Source: a virus
Strand: one strand, 5' to 3'
Virus record (IMG/VR): IMGVR_UViG_3300043431_000032
Coordinates: 1-26,150 of that record
Length of the DNA stretch: 26,150 nucleotides
The notes under the pieces were generated by a model, which was given only the letters and a program-made list of their open reading frames with translations, did no database searches and had not been told where the DNA came from. How positions within the stretch are numbered: position 1 is the stretch's first letter; the number at the start of each line of letters is the position of its first letter. Made by a program: the position numbers and the translations under genes. Below are positions 1 through 4,808 of the stretch, one piece after another.

Positions 1-75
1 AACTTCCTGTATTAACTGAGTAGCCTGTCTACAAAGTCTTCATTTGAGTTCTTGGAAGGATAACCTTCATAGAGA

Positions 76-103
76 ATTATATACCTCTTTTCTCATTTGT
101 CAA
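76..103 (-). promoter_or_regulatory. Near-consensus leftward sigma70 promoter
   Basis: On the - strand, TTGACA (103-98) is followed by a 16-base spacer and TATAAT (81-76): both hexamers match the consensus exactly. Transcription would start at about base 70 and leave the window at its left end. The predicted RNA 5' end carries the hairpin GAAGG-TTAT-CCTTC (68-55), immediately after the start; 5'-terminal hairpins are known to protect mRNAs from decay. If the genome closes into a circle, this promoter points at the - strand structural block. A 13-codon ORF begins at the predicted +1 A (70-29), but I do not claim it as a gene. Confidence 0.75.
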
Positions 104-163
104 GTACTTTATGATATTTATTTTATAGTCTTACATGATTAGAGTACAGACTCTAGAAGCTAT

Positions 164-269
164 CTTCATAGACCTCTACGACACTACGTGTCTATGTGTC
201 CATTACTTCATAGACCTCTTGTGTCCACTTCATAGCCCTCTAGAGACTCTATGACAGGCTCCTGTGTCC
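164..269. repeat. Interspersed CTTCATAGACCTCT and TGTGTCCA repeats
   Basis: CTTCATAGACCTCT occurs at 164-177 and 206-219, a one-mismatch copy CTTCATAGCCCTCT at 228-241, and a truncated copy CTTCATAGAG at 65-74 just downstream of the leftward promoter. TGTGTCCA alternates with them at 195-202, 220-227 and 262-269. The complement reads AGAGGTCTATGAAG, which resembles a ribosome binding site plus start codon, but the ORFs that follow end after 2 to 13 codons. Function unknown; it may be a protein-binding array or the decayed remains of duplicated gene starts. Confidence 0.6.
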
Positions 270-349
270 AGTTACGCTACGCTTTAGGTCTACATTAGTG
301 TTGTATTTACACAACAGTCTATCTTAGTCACTAACTTCTTTGATTTTAT

Positions 350-378
350 TAGACTTTTTAGTAATAAGTATCTATTCT
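350..378 (+). promoter_or_regulatory. Candidate rightward sigma70 promoter (weak)
   Basis: TAGACT (350-355), a 17-base spacer and TATTCT (373-378) match 4 of 6 bases at each hexamer. It is the best rightward candidate I found by eye in this region and could drive the gene block beginning at 879, but the stretch is T-rich and chance matches are likely. Confidence 0.25.
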
Positions 379-483
379 TCTATAGTCTTTTTTGTGTGCT
401 ATAGAGGCTACCACAAAAGTATTCACTCAAGCACACCCCCTCCCCCCATGTCTTTGTAGGCACTAATGACTCAGTAGTCAGTA

Positions 484-502
484 GCAAATGAGAATCATTA
501 TC
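484..502. promoter_or_regulatory. Fur-box-like palindrome
   Basis: The 19 bases at 484-502 match the classical enterobacterial Fur box (GATAATGATAATCATTATC) at 16 of 19 positions, counted by hand. The core ATGAGAAT-C-ATTATCAT is an inverted repeat with 7 of 8 arms paired. No obvious promoter overlaps it, so a role in iron-responsive control is only a possibility. It lies 24 bases before the palindromic repeat pair at 527-564. Confidence 0.45.
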
Positions 503-526
503 ATCTACTTAATAGGGGACAGATCA

Positions 527-564
527 GTGCTTAAAAAGTAAGCAATGTGCTTAAAAAGTAAGCA
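527..564. repeat. Two palindromic 18-base direct repeats (iteron-like)
   Basis: GTGCTTAAAAAGTAAGCA occurs identically at 527-544 and 547-564, a 20-base pitch, so both copies lie on the same face of the helix. Each copy is itself an inverted repeat (TGCTTA, five-base AAAAG loop, TAAGCA). A partial GTAAGCAGTG appears again inside the DnaA-box cluster near 690-699. This geometry suits a dimeric DNA-binding protein, as in iterons or operators; the binder is unknown. Confidence 0.65.
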
Positions 565-608
565 GTGAGGGGCAATGTAGCACCTAATATGGCATACTTA
601 ACAGACAC

Positions 609-646
609 CATTATAGTGCATCAGAGCCACCTCATGCACCATAATG
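609..646. repeat. 13-base inverted repeat
   Basis: CATTATAGTGCAT (609-621) and ATGCACCATAATG (634-646) are complementary at 12 of 13 positions, around a 12-base loop. A further copy of ATGCACCATG lies at 655-664. The stem could form a hairpin when single-stranded or be a protein-binding site. There is no T-run after it, so it does not look like a terminator. It sits between the palindromic repeats and the DnaA-like sites. Confidence 0.55.
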
Positions 647-675
647 AGACATAAATGCACCATGTCAGTGCTACC

Positions 676-767
676 TGTGGATAACCCTTGTAAGCAGTGG
701 ATAACTTCTATGCCTGTGGATAACTACCTACAATGCCAATAGTAGAGCCACTCACAGGTGTGTATAA
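676..767. other. Cluster of four DnaA-box-like sites (candidate origin)
   Basis: The complement of the DnaA box TTATNCACA is TGTGNATAA. Perfect matches are at 676-684, 715-723 (both TGTGGATAA) and 759-767 (TGTGTATAA), with a one-mismatch copy AGTGGATAA at 696-704. All four point the same way, all are followed by C, and start-to-start spacing is 20, 19 and 44 bases, close to whole helical turns. A chance run of four such sites in 92 bases is unlikely. Host DnaA recruitment at a phage origin is the natural reading, but the function is inferred from the motif alone. Confidence 0.6.
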
Positions 768-878
768 CCTGAGCATACCTGTCTAAGTACCTGTAAGGTT
801 CAAGCTGGCATGGTATCTGCATAGGTAAAAGCATCCGAGGCACACCGCATCGGGCAACCAGTCAAGGATCGACACACC

Positions 879-1079
879 ATGCAAGCACTCACACAGTCAA
901 CAGTTACTCAGTACATACAAGAGCACATCCAAGCAGACGCACCGTGCTCATTGTCTCATGTCACAAGCTGGGCTAAGGTTCAAGGATTAGGCGGTTCTAA
1001 AATGGTCAAGGCTATCCAAGAGCTTAAGAACGCTAGAATCATCACCATTGATGACGAATCAATCGTTGAATTAGTCTAA
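879..1079 (+). CDS. Small hypothetical early protein, 66 aa
   Basis: First gene of the rightward block; family not recognised. The product is a compact mixed-charge protein (residues 1-66) with a predicted helical N-terminus, a short glycine turn (GLGGSK, about residues 36-41) and an acidic C-terminal strand (TIDDESIVELV). Spacing of helices followed by a strand pair is compatible with a winged-helix fold, but no family motif confirms that. The start is supported by the leader AAGGATC at 864-870, which recurs before the next two genes. As the first protein made it could be a regulator or a host-takeover factor; this is inference. Confidence 0.75.
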   Translation: MQALTQSTVTQYIQEHIQADAPCSLSHVTSWAKVQGLGGSKMVKAIQELKNARIITIDDESIVELV

Positions 1080-1110
1080 TCAATACACAAACATGCAAAG
1101 GATCAGCACC

Positions 1111-1194
1111 ATGAACACCCACGAATTCATTGACCGCATTGTAATCCCTGCACTGGGCTTTGTTGCCCTTATTGTCTGCTGGATGACAGCTTAA
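1111..1194 (+). CDS. 27-aa single-pass membrane peptide
   Basis: ORF of 27 codons (MNTHEFIDRIVIPALGFVAL...) with one hydrophobic segment at about residues 10-27 and a charged N-terminus. It begins directly after AAGGATCAGCACC (1098-1110), almost the same 13 bases as before the gene at 1272, which is the strongest evidence that the start is used. Function unknown; such small inner-membrane peptides are common in phage early regions. Confidence 0.6.
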   Translation: MNTHEFIDRIVIPALGFVALIVCWMTA

Positions 1195-1271
1195 GCTACA
1201 ATCTACCGTGAAGGGTTACGAGTTAGCCCTTTGCAGTGCACTGTCGCACTATCTTACTAAGGATCAGTACC

Positions 1272-1586
1272 ATGAACAACGACCTCCAAAACCACGTAAA
1301 CGATATTGCACGCCGTATCAGTGAAGCTGACTTCGACCGTAACGATGACGGTGACGAATTCTCAGCCTTTGATTACCTTCAAGACGCTTTAGACATCGAA
1401 TACATTGTCAATAGTAAGCGTGAATACTTGGGAGCTCGCGTGCTCGTTGCCTTCGGTGGCCCTAATATCTGGGTTAACACACGTACAAATACTGTAGAGG
1501 GTCATTGGTGGGGCGATAGTGCCTCTGCTACCTTTGTGGATAATCTCGGCCTTGATGAGGCTTTGAACGAATTGTATAACTGCTAA
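1272..1586 (+). CDS. Conserved-looking phage protein, 104 aa
   Basis: Acidic protein without a recognised domain. The N-terminal half is helical and rich in Asp/Asn (residues 1-40); the centre has a beta-like stretch with repeated Trp/Gly (ARVLVAFGGPNIWVNT, then GHWWGDSAS) that resembles a small globular phage protein family I cannot name. An upstream in-frame GTG at 1236 would add 12 residues, but the ATG at 1272 is preceded by AAGGATCAGTACC (1259-1271), matching the leader of the gene at 1111, so I take 1272. A hairpin (AAGGGTTA 1211-1218, TAGCCCTT 1224-1231) and the palindrome CAGTGCACTG (1234-1243) lie in the preceding gap. Confidence 0.8.
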   Translation: MNNDLQNHVNDIARRISEADFDRNDDGDEFSAFDYLQDALDIEYIVNSKREYLGARVLVAFGGPNIWVNTRTNTVEGHWWGDSASATFVDNLGLDEALNELYNC

Positions 1587-1598
1587 TCAAGGGACACT

Positions 1599-1772
1599 AT
1601 GAGAACAGATTTCAAAGTTTATAAGCGTAAGATTCACGTATATTTCAAGAAGTCAGACGGGCTTTGGTATGCGTGGAGTACTAACGCCTTCAAAACATGT
1701 CGTGATGCAGTAGCAGACGCAAAGCAACAACGCCCACAATGGGACTTTAAAGCCTCTTTCGCAAAGGATTGA
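1599..1772 (+). CDS. 57-aa hypothetical protein
   Basis: ORF of 57 codons, basic and aromatic-rich (MRTDFKVYKRKIHVYFKK then WYAWST and WDF). Alternating charged and aromatic residues at positions 5-28 suggest a small beta hairpin or sheet followed by a helix (CRDAVADAKQQ, about 34-44). Preceded by AAGGGACACT. It starts 12 bases after the previous stop and ends 4 bases before the next start, which fits a real gene in a packed operon. Function unknown. Confidence 0.7.
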   Translation: MRTDFKVYKRKIHVYFKKSDGLWYAWSTNAFKTCRDAVADAKQQRPQWDFKASFAKD

Positions 1773-1776
1773 CACT

Positions 1777-1947
1777 ATGCTAAACGATAATTACATCATT
1801 GAAGTGACGCCGAGTCTCTGTTCCTATGTGTCAGCCTACATCAACGAGGAATTGACACGAGGGGCAACGATTGACAAATACACCATTCAAGACGCATTAG
1901 ACGCCTTTCTAGGCGGTGCGTCTATCGAATCAACTAACGAGGAGTAA
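1777..1947 (+). CDS. 56-aa acidic hypothetical protein
   Basis: ORF of 56 codons (MLNDNYIIEVTPSLCSYV...). Predicted strand, then two helices, with an acidic end (ASIESTNEE). The binding site is AAAGGATTGAC, lying across the previous stop. No family recognised. Its size, charge and close spacing match its neighbours, a run of small early proteins often involved in host interaction (general inference, no direct evidence). Confidence 0.65.
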   Translation: MLNDNYIIEVTPSLCSYVSAYINEELTRGATIDKYTIQDALDAFLGGASIESTNEE

Positions 1948-1953
1948 TCGATC

Positions 1954-2202
1954 ATGCTAAGCAATAACGACTTTATAAGCCTAGAACGTAGATTATGGGC
2001 CGAAGGCAACCCATTAGCGGACGAATTAGCGTCTACACGTGACGAGCTACTGTACTTACTGTCTCAATGTAAGAATATACTGGAAAAGTATTCACCTATG
2101 CTTAATAAACAGGCAGGTGGTGATCTAGATTACATGAGAGAATGGGATAACTTCGGTGACTCTATCGACAATTTGTCTTATGACTTAGGGATTGATCTAT
2201 GA
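1954..2202 (+). CDS. 82-aa helical acidic protein
   Basis: Mostly helical, acidic protein (MLSNNDFISLERRLWAEGNP..., ending SYDLGIDL). Two long amphipathic helices are likely at residues 4-15 and 22-45, the second with leucine spacing (LLYLLSQCKNILEK). Preceded by ACGAGGAGTAATCG, with GGAG as a good binding site inside the previous gene's stop context. It ends in an ATGA overlap with the next gene, implying translational coupling. No domain recognised. Confidence 0.75.
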   Translation: MLSNNDFISLERRLWAEGNPLADELASTRDELLYLLSQCKNILEKYSPMLNKQAGGDLDYMREWDNFGDSIDNLSYDLGIDL

Positions 2203-2435
2203 ATGACAATAAAAACCTTATGTGTCCTGCTTGTGGGCGTGATAATTGGGACTGGGCTAATGTAGGGTTACATCATGCGGTTCAATGTACCGACTGTGGC
2301 TTTGTTTACAGTGCTCCACAAAAGCCTTGGGTTGAGATAACGAAGAGGCAGATTGACGACTGTCTCAAACATAGCGACAATTACGACTTCGCATGGGCTA
2401 TTGAGGCCATATGTAAGAAAAACAACGGGTATTGA
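2199..2435 (+). CDS. Small zinc-ribbon protein, 78 aa
   Basis: Two CxxC pairs, CPAC (residues 9-12) and CTDC (30-33), about 17 residues apart, with aromatic residues between them, make a typical single zinc ribbon. The C-terminal part (35-78) is mixed charge and probably helical. Similar one-ribbon proteins are common in tailed phages and may bind nucleic acid or protein; nothing here decides which. Its ATG overlaps the stop of the 1954 gene (ATGA). Confidence 0.8.
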   Translation: MNDNKNLMCPACGRDNWDWANVGLHHAVQCTDCGFVYSAPQKPWVEITKRQIDDCLKHSDNYDFAWAIEAICKKNNGY

Positions 2436-2489
2436 TATGACAATGATTTGTATCCTATTTGCTATTGATTTGATAACGGAGCATGACTT

Positions 2490-2621
2490 GTGGTAATAAA
2501 ACAACACATTAACAACTGGCCTTTTCCTACTAAGGATAACCCTTTGACACCATGGACACCTGAACAACAGAAGAAGTGGGCAGAGGAACAACTCAAGAAC
2601 ATGCCTCCAAGCCCTTTATAG
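2490..2621 (+). CDS. 43-aa basic, proline/tryptophan-rich protein (GTG start)
   Basis: An in-frame stop lies at 2484-2486, so the first usable codon is the GTG at 2490, with GGAG at 2478-2481, eight bases upstream. The 43 residues look like a real small protein: NNWPFPTKDNP, then TPWTPEQQKKWAEEQLKNM, with proline/tryptophan turns and a charged helix. No ATG exists in the frame before the last few residues. A 19-codon ORF (2437-2496) precedes it, ends in the same place and may simply be a coupling leader. Function unknown. Confidence 0.5.
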   Translation: MVIKQHINNWPFPTKDNPLTPWTPEQQKKWAEEQLKNMPPSPL

Positions 2622-2678
2622 GCTCACCAAGGCCTCTAATTTCATCAACCTATACCCTGACTAGGGTGGAGACTTAAA

Positions 2679-2942
2679 ATGCACTGTACAGCTTGTGATA
2701 AATTGTTAACGGATTATGAGGCAACCCGAAAGGATGCGCATACGTTCAAGTTTATCGACCTCTGTAAGACTTGTTTTGAAGATATTAAACCTTTTGTATC
2801 AGTCATTGATCGTAAGGATTTAATCACGGAACAGGACTTAGACACCATAGACGATGACGATACGGACACAGGGGTTTCCCTAGAAGACGTTGATACCTAT
2901 ATAGACTATGTAGTAGACTCTAGAGAGGACTATGATGTCTAA
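2679..2942 (+). CDS. Zinc-finger protein with acidic tail, 87 aa
   Basis: An N-terminal CTAC (residues 3-6) pairs with CKTC (29-32) to form a small zinc-binding module; the rest is strikingly acidic (IDDDDTDTG around 58-66, then DVDTYIDYVVDSREDYDV). Short proteins with an N-terminal CxxC..CxxC knuckle and acidic tail occur in many phages without assigned function. Binding site GGTGGAGAC is 5 to 10 bases before the ATG. A hairpin ACCCT-GACT-AGGGT (2654-2667) lies just before that site and could modulate its access. Confidence 0.8.
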   Translation: MHCTACDKLLTDYEATRKDAHTFKFIDLCKTCFEDIKPFVSVIDRKDLITEQDLDTIDDDDTDTGVSLEDVDTYIDYVVDSREDYDV

Positions 2943-3018
2943 GAACTTCTATGACATTAAAGCATTCATTAAAGTAAATACTACTTTATTGTTTATCTTT
3001 AAACCTACATTAAAGTAA
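2932..3018 (+). CDS. Possible 28-aa peptide overlapping the previous gene
   Basis: ORF MMSKNFYDIKAFIK... overlaps the last 11 bases of the 2679 gene in another frame. It is basic with a hydrophobic centre (TTLLFIF). Overlap and location fit translational coupling, but there is no separate binding site and the reading could be chance. AAAGTA-aatac-TACTTT (about 2973-2989) inside it forms a small hairpin followed by T-rich sequence. Confidence 0.3.
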   Translation: MMSKNFYDIKAFIKVNTTLLFIFKPTLK

Positions 3019-3030
3019 AGAGGGGATAAC

Positions 3031-3198
3031 ATGAAACAGAAAGAAGATGATAAGACAATCGATATATTTGATGTCTATGACCAAGAAGAAGCGTACTATG
3101 CTCACACGATCAATGATGTCGTTGAATTGATGATTGAGTACGGATACGTAAAAGTATTTACCGATCTCTTTGAGAGAGCAAGGGAGGTTAACAAATGA
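3031..3198 (+). CDS. 55-aa acidic hypothetical protein
   Basis: ORF of 55 codons beginning MKQKEDDKTIDIFDVYD, with a strong binding site (AGAGGGGATAAC) directly upstream. Acidic N-terminal half, then a helix (INDVVELMIEYG, about 30-41) and a basic tail. It ends in an ATGA overlap with the 18-codon ORF at 3195. No family recognised; the clear ribosome binding site is the main support. Confidence 0.7.
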   Translation: MKQKEDDKTIDIFDVYDQEEAYYAHTINDVVELMIEYGYVKVFTDLFERAREVNK

Positions 3199-3251
3199 TT
3201 GTGTCTCTATTCGTATTTGTCTTAACTTTGATAAAGGTGTCTTTGAAATGA
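3195..3251 (+). CDS. Possible 18-aa hydrophobic linking peptide
   Basis: A micro-ORF (MIVSLFVFVLTLIKVSLK) starts in an ATGA overlap with the 3031 gene and stops in another ATGA overlap with the 3248 gene. It is almost entirely hydrophobic with two lysines at the end, like a single membrane-spanning peptide. It may be a real peptide or only a translational relay that carries ribosomes to 3248, whose own binding site is poor. Confidence 0.4.
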   Translation: MIVSLFVFVLTLIKVSLK

Positions 3252-3670
3252 AAATCGTAATTAACAAGTGTTACGGTGGCTTCGGATTGTCCGATGAAGC
3301 TATGAAACGCTATGCCGAATTGAAAGGCATCACGCTGTACCCTGAGAAGGATAGGTCTGGTCTTTACTCTAACTATTACACAGTGCCAGCACATAAGCGT
3401 GTAGCACGTATCGAAGGTGAGCAGTTCTATGCGTTGTCGATGGAGGAGCGAAGTGCTTACAACAAACAATGTGCTAGTGAATCTCTGTACGACAGAGACA
3501 TTCCACGAGATGACCCAACCTTGGTACAAGTGGTGAAAGAACTTGGTAAGAAGGCATCTGGTAGGTTTGCTAGTCTTGCTGTTGTCAATGTTCCCGATGG
3601 TGTGTCATGGGAGATTGACGAGTACGATGGACTTGAGCAGGTAGCTGAAACACATAGAACTTGGAGTTAA
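3248..3670 (+). CDS. Conserved phage protein of unknown function, 140 aa
   Basis: The N-terminus MKIVINKCYGGFGLSDEA is a very recognisable opening of a protein family widespread in tailed phages, with no known function. It continues with an amphipathic helix (MKRYAELKG) and a mid-region with charged turns (YDRDIPRDDPTLVQVVKELGKKASG, about residues 80-105), then an acidic strand (VPDGVSWEIDEYDGLEQVAE) that ends the protein. The frame is open further upstream to a GTG/ATG near 3170, but that extension would cross two coupled genes, and the family start MKIVIN fits 3248. No catalytic motif is visible. Confidence 0.85.
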   Translation: MKIVINKCYGGFGLSDEAMKRYAELKGITLYPEKDRSGLYSNYYTVPAHKRVARIEGEQFYALSMEERSAYNKQCASESLYDRDIPRDDPTLVQVVKELGKKASGRFASLAVVNVPDGVSWEIDEYDGLEQVAETHRTWS

Positions 3671-3674
3671 CAAA

Positions 3675-3878
3675 ATGAAAGCAACAATTGAATATGATCT
3701 GTCTAATTCGGCAGAAGCCTACGCATATAAATGCTCACAGAAGGCTTTAGAAGCCTGTCAGATGCTGGAGTCTCTAAAGAGTCTTACGCAAGGGTACACA
3801 GCGTACAAAGGGGTCTCTGAGAGCGTTCTAGCGGACATCATCTCAGACTTGTCTAAGTGGGAGGACGTGAAGCTATGA
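3675..3878 (+). CDS. 67-aa helical hypothetical protein
   Basis: Small, mainly helical protein with aromatic and Ala/Ser spacing (AEAYAYKCSQKALEACQMLESLKSL, about residues 13-37), then a second helix ending WEDVKL. It has two cysteines in the first helix. It starts 4 bases after the previous gene and ends in an ATGA overlap with the 3875 gene. No domain recognised. Confidence 0.75.
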   Translation: MKATIEYDLSNSAEAYAYKCSQKALEACQMLESLKSLTQGYTAYKGVSESVLADIISDLSKWEDVKL

Positions 3879-4489
3879 AAGACGCATTGAAGCTGGCACT
3901 TGAGGCGTTGGAACGATACCAAGTTAAGCGGCAAGACTTTGAACGGTTTGCAGATGTAATAATCGCCATCAAAGAAGCCTTGGCACAGCCAGAGCAGGAG
4001 CCTGTGGCGTGGATTTCTGTGAAGGATGCTCTGCCAAAAGCGGTTCGTGGTTTGTCCTACAAAAAGAGCATTACAGAAACTGTGCTTGTCCGACATTCCG
4101 ACCGACCAGATTATCCAATCACTGCCCATGCAGTTCTCGGTGAAGGTCTTGGTGCTGGCATTTCGATTTTTACAGAAGGAGCATCAGAGTATCCAGAAAT
4201 TGCTTGGTACTCAGCATCTTCTGATCTGAATAACCCGTTCGGATTGAGGCATGATGATTACGAGCGATATTTACCACGGATATTTGGTTCAAAGATTACG
4301 CACTGGATGCCAATCACCACCCCATATGTGGCTACGCCACGGCCACAGCGCAAGCCATTAACTCGTGAAGAAATTGCAGACCTTCGACATAAATTCGGTA
4401 TCACTTCTGATGGTCGCGGGATTAAAGAGTTTACGCAAGTTGAGGGTTTTGTTCGCGCCACCGAATCCGCCCACGGCATTAAGGAGTAA
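3875..4489 (+). CDS. DUF551-like modular phage protein, 204 aa
   Basis: Three modules. Residues 1-44 are a helical segment (KDALKLALEALERY ... AIKEALAQPEQEPVAW) that begins many phage proteins of mosaic type. The middle has the DUF551 signature: WISVKDALP (about 48-56), a variable strand region and the closing ITHWMPI (about 145-151). The end (about 155-204) carries TPRPQRKPLTREEIADLRHKFG, a second portable module. The ATG at 3875 is in the ATGA overlap with the 3675 gene; an in-frame alternative at 3857 lies inside that gene. The base sequence of the TPRPQR segment is repeated at 4625-4644. Function of DUF551 is unknown. Confidence 0.8.
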   Translation: MKDALKLALEALERYQVKRQDFERFADVIIAIKEALAQPEQEPVAWISVKDALPKAVRGLSYKKSITETVLVRHSDRPDYPITAHAVLGEGLGAGISIFTEGASEYPEIAWYSASSDLNNPFGLRHDDYERYLPRIFGSKITHWMPITTPYVATPRPQRKPLTREEIADLRHKFGITSDGRGIKEFTQVEGFVRATESAHGIKE

Positions 4490-4492
4490 GAC

Positions 4493-4678
4493 ATGAGCAA
4501 AGAATTTGAACAAGCATACAAAGATTATTGCGAAGGCAAGGTAGAAGACCCAGCAGAATTGTTGCGTGTCATGTGGAAAGAAAATAAAGAAGCAATTGAC
4601 ACATTCATAGCTAAAGGGGGTTTTTACGCCACGGCCACAGCGCACATGGTTTGGGCTGACGGAAGAAGAAGTAATTGA
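4493..4678 (+). CDS. Accessory ORF, apparently frameshifted, 61 aa as read
   Basis: The first 44 codons (MSKEFEQAYKDYCEGK ... TFIAKGGF) look normal: an acidic helical start, then a helix with MWKENKEAID. After the run AAAGGGGGTTTTT (4613-4625) the frame reads an unlikely ATATAHMVWADGRRSN and stops. The adjacent frame, from 4626, continues sensibly for 46 codons (TPRPQR ... LTEEEVIDLW) to 4766 and matches the terminal module of the preceding gene. One base fewer in the G5/T5 run would give one 90-aa protein. It may be a true indel, an assembly error in the homopolymer or programmed frameshifting. The binding site is AAGGAGTAAGAC. Confidence 0.7.
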   Translation: MSKEFEQAYKDYCEGKVEDPAELLRVMWKENKEAIDTFIAKGGFYATATAHMVWADGRRSN

Positions 4679-4766
4679 TTTGTGGCCTGATTTGATAATG
4701 CACCGACACACATATCAGTTTTGGCAGAACTTAGAAGCCAAACTACGCGAAAAGAATTCGCTTTAA
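4626..4766 (+). pseudogene. Out-of-frame C-terminal module of the 4493 gene
   Basis: In the frame one base ahead of the 4493 ORF, 46 codons run TPRPQRTWFGLTEEEVIDLW ... LEAKLREKNSL and stop at 4764-4766. TPRPQR followed by LTxEEIxDL is the same module as at the end of the DUF551-like protein. There is no start codon with a binding site just before it, so it is readable only by a ribosome that shifts frame on the G5/T5 run, or if the true sequence lacks one base there. Confidence 0.65.
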
Positions 4767-4778
4767 GGAGAAGAACAC

Positions 4779-4808
4779 ATGAACCATAGTGATGGGAGTA
4801 AGCTATGA
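4779..4808 (+). CDS. 9-aa peptide duplicating the next gene's start
   Basis: ATG at 4779 follows a strong AAGGAG site (4765-4770). It encodes MNHSDGSKL and ends in an ATGA overlap with the gene at 4805, whose N-terminus is MSHSDGGKG. Four of the six base differences are synonymous third-position changes. It is either a functional leader peptide or the remnant of a previous copy of that gene left by recombination. Confidence 0.4.
   Translation: MNHSDGSKL

Larger units (their letters stand above)
1..878. other. Gene-free control/origin-like region
   Basis: No ORF on either strand in this stretch looks like a protein gene. It contains, left to right: a leftward sigma70 promoter (76-103) with a hairpin at 55-68, interspersed short repeats (164-269), a weak rightward promoter candidate (350-378), a C-rich tract (436-447), a Fur-box-like palindrome (484-502), two palindromic 18-base repeats (527-564), an inverted repeat (609-646) and four DnaA-box-like sites (676-767). 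The first rightward gene starts at 879. Position between a leftward promoter and the rightward gene block suggests it is the divergent control region and possibly a replication origin. The individual sites are seen in the sequence; the origin role is inference. Confidence 0.7.

Noticed and set aside
29-70. 13-codon leaderless ORF at the leftward promoter (- strand)
   Set aside because: Too short, no ribosome site, and its start is inside the 5' hairpin; coincidence with the repeat ATG AAG is more likely.
1-878. CRISPR array or att site in the repeat region
   Set aside because: Repeats are short, irregularly spaced and lack unique spacers; no integrase gene or tRNA target is present.
1236-1586. 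Longer start (GTG 1236) for the 104-aa gene
   Set aside because: The ATG at 1272 has the repeated leader AAGGATCAGTACC; the upstream extension lies in a hairpin/palindrome region.
3010-3529. Minus-strand ORFs of 85 and 113 codons across 3010-3529
   Set aside because: They are opposite the well-supported + strand genes at 3031 and 3248, have no ribosome sites and no coherent protein pattern.
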